Below are positions 35,718 through 43,627 of a DNA stretch of 64,000 nucleotides, piece after piece. The position numbers and the translations under genes were made by a program. The notes below the pieces were generated by a model. It saw nothing but the letters and a program-made list of their open reading frames with translations. It searched no databases and was not told the DNA's origin. This DNA is from an uncultured Clostridia bacterium (GTDB taxonomy: Bacteria > Bacillota > Clostridia > Christensenellales > DTU072), in contig CALVZV010000002.1 in NCBI GenBank assembly GCA_944372665.1, positions 1-64,000 on the forward strand. The letters run 5' to 3'. Every line of letters starts with the position of its first letter. Position 1 is the stretch's first letter.

Positions 35718-35969
35718 ATGAGCAACGCAATGATACTGATGTCCGATTTGACAAAGAACAACGTTCTCGCTTCCCTGGATATAATGTGGAAAGGGCTGCT
35801 GGCGATATTTATAGTGATAGGCGTTATAGCCGTGGTCACGTTCATAATGAACGATATGTCCGCCAACCACCTTGAGGGCGGCGGGATCGTCAACCGCATC
35901 AAAGCCTACCTCAGAAAGCGCAGGGAGAAAAAGGCGAGCCATCCGGAAAACGACGCCGAGAGGCAATAA
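35718..35969 (+). CDS. Small membrane protein, OadG-like gamma subunit candidate
   Basis: 83 residues with one membrane helix ('MWKGLLAIFIVIGVIAVVTF', residues about 23-45) followed by a basic tail ('IKAYLRKRREKKASHPE'). This matches the pattern of small Clostridial OadG-like subunits that anchor and stabilise the sodium-pump decarboxylase. It begins 10 bases after the beta subunit stop, with TAGGAGGCGG as ribosome binding site. The family is too short and variable for certainty; the call rests on topology and position. Confidence 0.65.
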   Translation: MSNAMILMSDLTKNNVLASLDIMWKGLLAIFIVIGVIAVVTFIMNDMSANHLEGGGIVNRIKAYLRKRREKKASHPENDAERQ

Positions 35970-35983
35970 TATTCGCGGTTTAT

Positions 35984-36010
35984 AAAGCGGAGCGCGACGC
36001 GCTCCGCTTT
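35984..36010. terminator. Strong hairpin after the pump genes
   Basis: Perfect 12-bp stem AAAGCGGAGCGC / GCGCTCCGCTTT with a 3-base loop, between the convergent pump and DUF6320 genes. The U tract is only TTT plus the A-rich stem base. Confidence 0.7.
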
Positions 36011-36030
36011 GATCGTTGCGATAAGATCCG

Positions 36031-36720
36031 TTACAGGTGGAATTTTCTTTTTAATTCCGAAACTATCGTCTTGGCTCTGAAAAGCAACGTGCCCACAATG
36101 ACCGCCAATCCTATGATCATGGTAGCTAAAGACAGCACGAAATTTTTATAGTCGTCCAGGATAACCAGCGCCAAAAACGGGATCACGCACATCAGCGATA
36201 CCGTCAGAATGTTCAACAGGTAGCGGTTGGGCCGTTTATAGTTTATCGCCAGGAATACAGCTATGGCGATATTTGACACCAGGTACAGTACCGGCAACAG
36301 AAACTCGGCTATTATTTCCGGATGCGGCAGCACGCCTCTTAGCGAAAATATGACCACAGTCAGCAGAATGGCGTGCACGGTGACCTTTTGAGGGAAATAC
36401 TCGCTGCCGCGCAGAAGTATGCGGAAAAGCAGGTAAATGTACAACAGCAAACTTACCGAGATCCACGAAAACCTGACGTGAGCGGTAACGGTGAGTTCCG
36501 CCGTTATCATTGCCAGAGACAGACTAAGCCACGACAGCAGATATACCTTGTCGAACAGGTTGCCCGACAGCGGCGGCAGACTGGCGCGCTGGGGATACGC
36601 ACGGGGAGTGCGCTTTATTTCCTCTTTCGAATTGCCTACGTCCGTCAGCCGGACGTGGCACAGCGGACACACGTCCGTCCTGGTAGAAATGCTTATCTTA
36701 CAGTACGGACAGCGCAGCAT
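36031..36720 (-). CDS. Zinc-ribbon membrane protein, DUF6320-like
   Basis: 229 residues. The N-terminus is a four-Cys zinc ribbon ('CPYCKISISTRTDVCPLCHV', residues 4-23). A short linker then leads into about six hydrophobic segments (residues 60-215) and a basic C-terminus ('RAKTIVSELKRKFHL'). This layout matches the DUF6320 family of Bacillota, of unknown function. It is the last gene of a cysE-cysS-DUF6320 run, beginning 1 base after the cysS stop, so it is co-transcribed with the cysteine genes; a functional tie is not shown. Confidence 0.72.
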   Translation of the reverse strand: MLRCPYCKISISTRTDVCPLCHVRLTDVGNSKEEIKRTPRAYPQRASLPPLSGNLFDKVYLLSWLSLSLAMITAELTVTAHVRFSWISVSLLLYIYLLFRILLRGSEYFPQKVTVHAILLTVVIFSLRGVLPHPEIIAEFLLPVLYLVSNIAIAVFLAINYKRPNRYLLNILTVSLMCVIPFLALVILDDYKNFVLSLATMIIGLAVIVGTLLFRAKTIVSELKRKFHL

Positions 36721-36721
36721 T

Positions 36722-38119
36722 TTATTCCGACTTAGTCACCTTATACCCTTGCGGCGTATCGATGACCGAATAGCCCATTGCGGCGATTTTTGCCCTCAGC
36801 TCGTCGGCAAGCGCGTAGTTTTTAGCTTTCTTGGCGGCTTTCCTTTCCTCGCACAGGGCGGTTATCTGTTCGGGTACGTCAATCTCCCCGGTTTTTGCCT
36901 GTTCAGCCTCGGCCTTGTCCAGATCCAACCCGAAAATACAGTCGAATTCTTTTGCCAATTCGTATATATCTTTGGATTTAGGCTCCTTTATAGCAGTAAA
37001 CAGGACGCCTAAAGCCAAAGGTACGTTCATATCGTCCTCGACGGCGCTGCGGAAAGCCTGACGGAAATTTTCCAGCTTGCCGCTGTCTATGGAGGCTGAG
37101 GACAATCTGTGTTCGCCCAGCTGGCTCATAAGTCTTGTACGGCTGGTCTTTGCCGCGGAAAGTCCTTCGAAGGTAAAGTTCAGCTTTTTGCGGTAATGCG
37201 TGTTGAGACAGAAGAAACGGAAGTCGAGAGGGGCATAGCCTTTCTGCTCCAGATCCGCGATTGTGTAGGTGTTGCCCAGCGACTTGGACATCTTGCCGCC
37301 GTCGACCAGCATGAATTCGCCGTGCATCCAGAACCTAACGCTCTGTTTTCCGGTTATGGCTTCGTTCTGGGCAATTTCGTTTTCGTGGTGGATGGGAATG
37401 TGGTCGACTCCGCCTGAGTGTATATCGAAGCATTCGCCCAGATATTTTCTGCTCATGGCGGAACACTCGATGTGCCAGCCCGGATATCCTCTGCCCCAGG
37501 GACTGTCCCATTGCATTATGTGTCTGGGGTCGGCTTTTTTCCACAGCGCGAAATCGGCGGGATGGCGTTTTTCGCTGTTGACTTCGACTCTGGCGCCCGC
37601 AAGCTGATCGTCCAGATTGGCGCCCGACAGGCAGCCGTAGCGCGGAAATCTGGCGATGTCGAAGTATATGCCGTCCGAAGTCTCATAGCTGAATCCCGCG
37701 TCCTCCAGAGCCTTTACGTAGGCTATCATTTCGGGAATGTGCTCGGTGGCTTTGGCGATGATCTCGGGCGTACCGATATTTAATTTTTTCAGGTCCTCGA
37801 AAAAGACTTTGGCGTATTTTTCGGCGATCTCCCAGGGGGAGAGCTGCTGCTCGCGCGCCGCGACCGCCATTTTGTCTTCGCCGTCGTCGGAGTCCGCCAT
37901 CAGATGTCCGACGTCGGTTATGTTCATAACGCCTTTCAGTTTATAGCCCTCGAATCGCAGGGTGCGCCGTATCAGGTCCATAAAAACGTACGTGCGCAGA
38001 TTGCCTATGTGCGCGTAATTATATACGGTGGGTCCGCACGAGTACATGCGCACGGTTTTGCCGTCCATGGGGACGAAATCCTCCTTTTTGCCGGACAGTG
38101 TGTTGTAAAATCGCAGCAT
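36722..38119 (-). CDS. cysS: Cysteinyl-tRNA synthetase
   Basis: Charges tRNA-Cys in the cytoplasm. The 465 residues are the usual length. Class I motifs are visible: 'CGPTVYNYAHIGNLRTYVFMD' near residue 28 (zinc Cys and the HIGH-type AHIGN) and 'KMSKSLGNT' near residue 265. Zinc ligands in 'WHIECSAMS' near 208 and 'HENEIAQ' near 235 are present. The C-terminal helical and anticodon-binding regions are intact. AGGAGATAAT precedes the ATG. It follows cysE by 8 bases; the cysE-cysS pairing is widely conserved in Firmicutes. Confidence 0.97.
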   Translation of the reverse strand: MLRFYNTLSGKKEDFVPMDGKTVRMYSCGPTVYNYAHIGNLRTYVFMDLIRRTLRFEGYKLKGVMNITDVGHLMADSDDGEDKMAVAAREQQLSPWEIAEKYAKVFFEDLKKLNIGTPEIIAKATEHIPEMIAYVKALEDAGFSYETSDGIYFDIARFPRYGCLSGANLDDQLAGARVEVNSEKRHPADFALWKKADPRHIMQWDSPWGRGYPGWHIECSAMSRKYLGECFDIHSGGVDHIPIHHENEIAQNEAITGKQSVRFWMHGEFMLVDGGKMSKSLGNTYTIADLEQKGYAPLDFRFFCLNTHYRKKLNFTFEGLSAAKTSRTRLMSQLGEHRLSSASIDSGKLENFRQAFRSAVEDDMNVPLALGVLFTAIKEPKSKDIYELAKEFDCIFGLDLDKAEAEQAKTGEIDVPEQITALCEERKAAKKAKNYALADELRAKIAAMGYSVIDTPQGYKVTKSE

Positions 38120-38127
38120 ATTATCTC

Positions 38128-38820
38128 CTAGTTGTCTGACTGGGCGGATTTTATGTGCTCCGCCGGATCGATCTCGTTAGAAATCGAATATTTGCACGAG
38201 TTGACTCCGAGCATCTCTTCAAGCGTAATGATGCGTTTGTTCAGCCTGGCGAATTCCTCCAGAATGGGGTCGGGAAGTTTTTGGTCCAGGTCCTTGAATT
38301 TTTCGCCGAACATTCTGACCACTCTGCCGGGCACGCCGACGATGGTGGAATGCGGCGGCACGTCTTTTAGCACGACGGAGCCGGCCCCTATCTTGGAATA
38401 ATCGCCGATTTTGACCGGACCCAGCACTTTGGCGCCGGCGCTTATCATCACGTTGTTGCCGATGGTGGGGTGGCGCTTGCCTACGTCTTTGCCGGTGCCG
38501 CCCAGGGTAACGCCTTGGTAAATGGTGACGTTGTTGCCGATTTCCGCGGTTTCGCCGATGACCACTCCCGAGCCGTGATCGATGAACACGCCTTCGCCTA
38601 TGATGGCGCCCGGGTGTATCTCGATGCCTGTTTTGCGGCGGGCGCGCTGACTTATAATGCGCGCGATAAGATAGTGTCCTCGCATATAGAACGCGTGGGC
38701 GATGCGGTAGTGGTATAACGCCTTAACGCCGGCGTAGGTAAAAAAGACTTCCCATTTGGATTTTGCGGCGGGATCGTTGGCGAGCGCCGCTTCTATATCT
38801 CTTTTAAGATGTTTGAACAT
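38128..38820 (-). CDS. cysE: Serine O-acetyltransferase
   Basis: Makes O-acetylserine from serine and acetyl-CoA, the first step of cysteine synthesis, 230 residues. An N-terminal helical part ('[20 protein letters not shown]', '[20 protein letters not shown]') is followed by the left-handed beta-helix with '[20 protein letters not shown]', the catalytic His/Asp region, '[17 protein letters not shown]' and 'GVPGRVVR'. It is shorter at the N-terminus than the E. coli enzyme, as is common in Firmicutes. Regulation is unclear: no T-box is visible in the short region upstream, where a TATAGT box sits about 10 bases before the ATG. Confidence 0.93.
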   Translation of the reverse strand: MFKHLKRDIEAALANDPAAKSKWEVFFTYAGVKALYHYRIAHAFYMRGHYLIARIISQRARRKTGIEIHPGAIIGEGVFIDHGSGVVIGETAEIGNNVTIYQGVTLGGTGKDVGKRHPTIGNNVMISAGAKVLGPVKIGDYSKIGAGSVVLKDVPPHSTIVGVPGRVVRMFGEKFKDLDQKLPDPILEEFARLNKRIITLEEMLGVNSCKYSISNEIDPAEHIKSAQSDN

Positions 38821-38901
38821 ATTTCCGTTTACTATACTATACTAGGAAATGAAGGCGAATTGCCTCCATTTCCGTGACGTTTATGGAGATTTTCCGAAAC
38901 C

Positions 38902-40353
38902 TCAGCGTTTCGGCATTCTGGAGCTCGTCGGAGAACGCGAACCGGCAAGCGCCACTTTTCCGGACGTCTTTTTGAGCGCGTTCCTGTCGCCGGGCTGACC
39001 GGGTTTGGTAGGAGCCGTGTGTCCGGCGTACGTATGCTTCTTGTTGCCTTTGGGAACGTAGGCTATTGTCTGGGCGCGGCGGTTGCGGAACAGCAGCGGC
39101 AGCAGCGCGATAACGAAGGGGATCAGCACCAGGATCGGGAATGCCATGTTGATGCAGATAAGCGCCGCGTTAGCGAGCAGGTTGTTGCCGGAATCAACGA
39201 TGGTCGCGGAAACGAAGGATTCCCAGTCGGTGCTGAAATAGTTGGAGAACGCCGACGAAACGGCTTCCGAAGAAAGCTCCTCCAGTTCTATGAACGCGGG
39301 ACATATCGCCGTCAGCAGCAGACACAGCAGTATCAGTATAGGCAGAACGTGCAGCCTCCTGGACGTGTAGCTGAAAAGTCTTCCGATATTTATTACCAGT
39401 TCGATTGCGGACAGCACCAGCGTCAGCACCATAAACACTATGGTTCCGTACGTGGCTATGTGTCTGACGACGTTCAGAGTGTTGATGTCGCCGGCCTCGT
39501 CGCGCGTTATCTCGATGTCGTCTGCGCGGTCGCGCAGGAATCTGATATAATACCAGCTTACTCCCTGCATGGAATCGAGGTTCTCGATCACGTCGATGCG
39601 GTTGGAGCTGAGCATCGGAGTGCGGAACAGCGCCTTGATGATGTCGAACACGGTGATATCCACGGAGATCATTTTGAGATCTCTGTACAGATAGACTTTA
39701 TCGGGATAGGTGTGGTCGGCAGCCATATAGCGTTCGCCCTGTTCGGGCACTTCGTTGGGGTTGATGTACGTGCCGGCAGGCCAGTTGCCGTCGTTGGGCA
39801 CTTCGAAATCCAGCTCTCCGGGTCCCAGGCGTATATACGCCACCGAGGTTATGGTCAGGCGCATGCCGGTGGTTTCGTAGAGCGTGTCGTTGATCTGGTT
39901 GATGTTGGCGGACGACAGGAAGGTCGAGCAGAGCAAGACCGCCAGCATCACTGCCAGCAGGATTATGGTCACCAACGGGCAGGCGGCTCCGAAATATCTG
40001 GTTTTGGAAAAGTAGGATTCGAAGTCGAAATCGACGTCGGAATAGGCGTCGACATACTTGCCCAGCGCTTTTTCGCGTTTTTCGCGCTGGATAGTATTGT
40101 ACTCGGAATGCGTTTTCATTTCGGCGGCAAGGATGTTGGGATCGTAGTCGCCGCGTTCCACCTTGTTCAGGAGCTTTTTGTATTCGGAGCGCGTCCTTCT
40201 GAGTTTGGCGCGCGTGTAGGGGGAATCGCTTTCGCGGATCTCCCATTTGATCTCGCTTATTTTACGTTTAAGCAACCCGACGAGTACGGCTTCGTCGCGT
40301 TCGGTCCACTTTGCGGTGAACATTTTGCTGGTCGTAAGCGGTGCTTGAGCCAT
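38902..40353 (-). CDS. Hypothetical four-helix membrane protein
   Basis: 483 residues from the ATG at 40353, chosen because AGGAGG sits 7 bases upstream; an upstream GTG/ATG lacks this. The N-terminal 110 residues are charged and coiled ('LKRKISEIKWEIRESDSPYT'). Hydrophobic segments then occur near residues 120-145, 300-322, 338-358 and 405-435, with a 150-residue extracytoplasmic domain between the first two. The tail is basic and Pro/Thr-rich ('HTAPTKPGQPGDRNALKK', ending 'SSRMPKR'). I do not recognise a family. It may be a membrane scaffold or sensor; nothing in the sequence fixes a role. It is a single-gene unit. Confidence 0.75.
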   Translation of the reverse strand: MAQAPLTTSKMFTAKWTERDEAVLVGLLKRKISEIKWEIRESDSPYTRAKLRRTRSEYKKLLNKVERGDYDPNILAAEMKTHSEYNTIQREKREKALGKYVDAYSDVDFDFESYFSKTRYFGAACPLVTIILLAVMLAVLLCSTFLSSANINQINDTLYETTGMRLTITSVAYIRLGPGELDFEVPNDGNWPAGTYINPNEVPEQGERYMAADHTYPDKVYLYRDLKMISVDITVFDIIKALFRTPMLSSNRIDVIENLDSMQGVSWYYIRFLRDRADDIEITRDEAGDINTLNVVRHIATYGTIVFMVLTLVLSAIELVINIGRLFSYTSRRLHVLPILILLCLLLTAICPAFIELEELSSEAVSSAFSNYFSTDWESFVSATIVDSGNNLLANAALICINMAFPILVLIPFVIALLPLLFRNRRAQTIAYVPKGNKKHTYAGHTAPTKPGQPGDRNALKKTSGKVALAGSRSPTSSRMPKR

Positions 40354-40411
40354 TATCGATCCTCCTAAATACATACGCGCACAACGGGTGCGCCCGTATA
40401 TACACATTTAC

Positions 40412-40440
40412 ATTATATATCCCCGACGTATAAATTTCAA
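40412..40440 (-). promoter_or_regulatory. Promoter of the four-helix membrane protein gene
   Basis: Minus strand TTGAAA (40435-40440), 17-base spacer, TATAAT (40412-40417), giving a leader of about 50 bases with an ACGGGCGC/GCACCCGT-type hairpin. Confidence 0.7.
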
Positions 40441-40569
40441 GTACTAAATTATGTAATGTGATTTCGGCGCGCAAGCGGCGTATCCGACGCACAATCGCCG
40501 TACTCCGGGCAGGGAAAGAATAAAAGAGTAAAACCGTATAATCGCTTTCGGTATCGGGATACTATTTCC

Positions 40570-41667
40570 ATGAAAAAAACGCTGATGATCGTTCTGACGG
40601 CGGTGCTGCTGCTGATAGCCGCCGATCTGGACGTCACCGAAACCATACTCGGGAAATTACGCTCGGCGTTTTATCCTGCGTTCGTAGGAGTGCTCGTGGC
40701 GCTGTTTCTGAACGCGCCGGTGAAATTCCTGGAGAACGGACTGCTTTCGTCGCCAAAGCTCGCGCGATTCAGGCGCGCGCTCTCGTTGGGAATCACCGTG
40801 ACGGGCGTGGGCGGAGTGCTTGCCGGGATAATCGCGCTGACATCCTCGCAGATAGGCGACAGCGTTGCGGGACTGACAGAGGCGCTCGAAAGCCTCAAGA
40901 ACAACGCTTCCGATTCGCGAATCGTCGACACGCTGATCGTCGAGGGCGGAAAAATTTTAAAGGAGAAGCTGCCCGATCTGACGTCGCTGGCGTTAAACGG
41001 CGTAAAAGAAGCCGTTTCGCTGTTTTTGGGAGTGGCGTTGGGAGTCATGCTGGTCGCTTCGAAAGAGAGCGTCGCCGGCATGCTGTATGCAGTCGCGGAC
41101 AGGATACTCGGCGCCGAAAGAGGGGCGCTATTCAGAGGCGCGCTCAGTGCGGCGGCGGATAAATTCTCGAAGTTTTTGGGCGGACAGGCGCTTGAAGCGC
41201 TGATTTTCGGAGCCGTCTGTTATGTATGCTTTCTGCTTCTCAAGATCCCGTATCCGATGCTGATAGCCCTGATAGTCGCGCTGACAAACCTTATCCCGAC
41301 GCTGGGCGGCTATATCGGCGGCGTGCTGGGCGCGGTGGCGGTTCTGGCGGCGGCGCCCGACAAAGTGCTGATATTCGCGGCGGCGATACTCGTCCTGCAG
41401 CAGCTGGAGCAGATCACGACCTACCCGGTGATAGTGGGCAGATACGTAGGGCTGAAGAGCTTTTACGTGATGCTCGCGGTCGTGGCGGGCGGAGGACTGA
41501 TGGGCTTCTGGGGACTGATACTGGGAGTGCCTATGGCTGCGTTCGCGTACAATCTGCTGGAAGTCCTGCTCAGACGGAAAAGCGCCACGGCTACAGACGC
41601 CGATTGCGATACTCGGGAAGCGGCTTCGGAAAAAAAGGGGACGACCGACCTTCAAAACAGGAGTTAA
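40570..41667 (+). CDS. AI-2E family transporter (PerM-like)
   Basis: 365-residue integral membrane protein with about eight hydrophobic segments and a large loop of charged residues between the early helices (residues about 95-140). The family core 'IPYPMLIALIVALTNLIPTLGGYIGG' region near residue 235 and 'VGRYVGLKSFYVMLAVVAGGG' near 295 are typical of PF01594. Members export small molecules or Na+(H+); the substrate cannot be deduced. No ribosome binding site is seen; GATACT lies exactly 6 bases before the ATG, making it a weak candidate for a leaderless mRNA. The C-terminal tail is Asp/Lys-rich. Confidence 0.85.
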   Translation: MKKTLMIVLTAVLLLIAADLDVTETILGKLRSAFYPAFVGVLVALFLNAPVKFLENGLLSSPKLARFRRALSLGITVTGVGGVLAGIIALTSSQIGDSVAGLTEALESLKNNASDSRIVDTLIVEGGKILKEKLPDLTSLALNGVKEAVSLFLGVALGVMLVASKESVAGMLYAVADRILGAERGALFRGALSAAADKFSKFLGGQALEALIFGAVCYVCFLLLKIPYPMLIALIVALTNLIPTLGGYIGGVLGAVAVLAAAPDKVLIFAAAILVLQQLEQITTYPVIVGRYVGLKSFYVMLAVVAGGGLMGFWGLILGVPMAAFAYNLLEVLLRRKSATATDADCDTREAASEKKGTTDLQNRS

Positions 41668-41718
41668 TTCGGCTAATTATGCCTTATTTTGCAGGGATAA
41701 TGCGGCGATAATCCGAAT

Positions 41719-42720
41719 ATGGAAATTTATTTTTCGACAAACGGCGTCAAAGCGGCGGTAGATTACGTACGCAAAAACTACCCGGGCGTCACGGTGGGAC
41801 TTTCGGGCGCCGGCGAGGAGACAGCCGAACAGTTCTGCCGCGCAGGAAATCCGGCGCACTGCGGCGAGGAAGCCTTTTCCGAAAGCACCAGACTGTTCCT
41901 GGGCTTCGGCTCGGCGCGTGCGTATTCGGAAGCCAGACTTGCCGCCGCAGACGAGTGCGATTACATACTTTCAGTCGATTCCGACATCGCGGCGGCGTTT
42001 TCAGAATATTCGATAATAGGATTCCGAAAAATGAAATATAAGTACCCTAAAGCAGTTTTCTTTTCGACAGATTCAAGCGATGACGTTTTGGGCGCGGAGG
42101 CGTACGCGTATCTGACAAGGCTGTATGCAGGGCTTGTCGACGCGGGATTGGCGTCTATGTATTCGCCCCGTTCCGTTGCGGCGCGAAGCCTTATCGACAG
42201 GGCAAAAGAGCTGCTGCTCGATCCCGGCGATGTCGAGAAGATGATCCGCTCCGGCTGGGAGCTCGCCGTCAAGGCGGGGGATACCGGAGATTTTTTCGAT
42301 TTTGCCGACCGCTTCTGTCCGGACGGCAGAGAGGGGCTGCATCACAGATTTTTATGTTATTATATCGCTTTAATGTTGGGCATTCGATTTACAAAGTTTC
42401 CTTTCCGTAGTATATTATTAGGGAAAGACGAAGTGCGCGCGCGTATCGTTATGGAAAAGCACGCAGCGCTCGGCGCCGTCGGAGAGCGGTGCCGTCCTGA
42501 CCCGGAACCGATGAAAGCGCTGGCGGAAAAGTATCTGCCCGATGCCGGCGAACTCAACGCCGTAGGCGAAGGATTTTTCCCCGCTGCGGGGAAAAAGGCG
42601 GTGTCTCCGGAAACCATACTCGGAGCGCTCGGCGCGGCGGCTTCGCTGTCGGAGGGGCGCGGTTTCCAGTCGTTGCTTGCGGGCTCGGGATTCACCGATG
42701 CCGTGCTTGATGCGCTGTAG
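41719..42720 (+). CDS. Unrecognised protein, possibly a divergent Fe-ADH/glycerol-1-phosphate dehydrogenase-like fold
   Basis: 333 residues, soluble. The order of elements faintly follows the dehydroquinate synthase-like fold: a short N-terminal Rossmann part ending 'RLFLGFGSARAYSEARLAAA' where relatives have VGxGSxxxxDxxKxxA, 'PKAVFFSTDSSDD' near residue 110, an 'AGLVDAGLASMYS' segment near 133 and 'GREGLHHRFLCYYIALMLG' near 207, which could supply a metal His. Key Asp/Gly residues are altered, so it may be inactive or a different family. No ribosome binding site is seen; GATAAT sits 6 bases before ATG. It is probably read with the HAD gene 29 bases downstream. Confidence 0.5.
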   Translation: MEIYFSTNGVKAAVDYVRKNYPGVTVGLSGAGEETAEQFCRAGNPAHCGEEAFSESTRLFLGFGSARAYSEARLAAADECDYILSVDSDIAAAFSEYSIIGFRKMKYKYPKAVFFSTDSSDDVLGAEAYAYLTRLYAGLVDAGLASMYSPRSVAARSLIDRAKELLLDPGDVEKMIRSGWELAVKAGDTGDFFDFADRFCPDGREGLHHRFLCYYIALMLGIRFTKFPFRSILLGKDEVRARIVMEKHAALGAVGERCRPDPEPMKALAEKYLPDAGELNAVGEGFFPAAGKKAVSPETILGALGAAASLSEGRGFQSLLAGSGFTDAVLDAL

Positions 42721-42749
42721 GGATAATTTACTTTAGCAAAAGAGGAGAT

Positions 42750-43529
42750 ATGAAGCTCAAAGTTGACGCCGATTTGTTTTTGTTCGATCTGGACGGCACG
42801 GTATATTTGGGAGACACGCCGATAGAAGGCGCCATGGAAACGCTGGGGAAGCTGAGCGCCATGGGCAAAAAAGTTTGTTTTCTGACCAATAATTCGTCCA
42901 AAGACAAGCGCGAGTACGTTCGCAAGCTGACTTCGATGGGGTATCCCGTCGATTTGTGGCAGATAATAACTTCCACCATGGCGGCGGTGCAGTTTCTGCA
43001 TACCCGGCGCCCCTCCAAAAGCGTGTATCCCGTAGGCACCCCGACGTTCATAAAGACGCTGGAGGAGGAGTCGATACCGATAAGCGACGATGCGGATATC
43101 GTGCTGTTGGCGTTCGACACCACTTTGACCTACGATAAACTCTGGCGCGCCAACGTGCTGCTGGAAAAAGGCAGGGAGTTCATTGCCACCCACCCCGACA
43201 CGGTATGTCCTTCCGACAGGGGAGACATGCCCGACGTGGGTTCGCTGATGGCGCTTCTGGAGTGTTCTTCCGGGCGCGCGCCCTCGGTGATCTGCGGCAA
43301 GCCGCACTCGCCCATGGCTGAGATCATAGCGCATCTGTTCGACATTCCCAAGGAAAAGATAGTCATGGTGGGCGACAGGCTTTACACGGATATTCTTTTC
43401 GGGATAAACAACGGTTACCAGTCGGTTTTGGTGCTTTCCGGCGAAACTTCCGTGGAAATGCTCAATGCCAGCGGCATAAAGCCTTCGTTCGTGTTCGACT
43501 CCATACGCGACATGATCGAGGACGACTGA
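42750..43529 (+). CDS. HAD-IIA family sugar phosphatase (NagD/AraL-like)
   Basis: 259-residue cytoplasmic phosphatase. The nucleophile motif I is 'LFDLDGTVYLGD' near residue 10, motif II 'FLTNNSSKDKREYVRKL' near 47 is the NagD-type signature, and motif III/IV 'CGKPHSPMAEIIAHLF' near 190 with 'VMVGDRLYTDILFGINNGYQ' near 210 complete the set. The C2 cap lies between motifs II and III. Relatives dephosphorylate sugar phosphates or p-nitrophenyl phosphate; the substrate here is unknown. GAGGAGAT precedes the ATG. Confidence 0.92.
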   Translation: MKLKVDADLFLFDLDGTVYLGDTPIEGAMETLGKLSAMGKKVCFLTNNSSKDKREYVRKLTSMGYPVDLWQIITSTMAAVQFLHTRRPSKSVYPVGTPTFIKTLEEESIPISDDADIVLLAFDTTLTYDKLWRANVLLEKGREFIATHPDTVCPSDRGDMPDVGSLMALLECSSGRAPSVICGKPHSPMAEIIAHLFDIPKEKIVMVGDRLYTDILFGINNGYQSVLVLSGETSVEMLNASGIKPSFVFDSIRDMIEDD

Positions 43530-43548
43530 GCAAAAATTTTAAAAAGGG

Positions 43549-43577
43549 TTGCATTCGCGCGCCCGTTAATATATAAT
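43549..43577 (+). promoter_or_regulatory. Promoter of the lipoprotein gene
   Basis: TTGCAT (43549-43554), 17-base spacer, TATAAT (43572-43577), about 45 bases before the chosen ATG. Confidence 0.7.
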
Positions 43578-43627
43578 AGATAAACATTCCGGTGTTATTC
43601 GGAACAATAATCGGAACGGAGAAAACG

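Noticed and set aside
39019-40368. 449-codon plus-strand frame opposite the four-helix membrane protein
   Set aside because: The protein would be rich in Arg, Gln and His with no hydrophobic order; the minus-strand gene has a promoter, an AGGAGG site and clear membrane helices.
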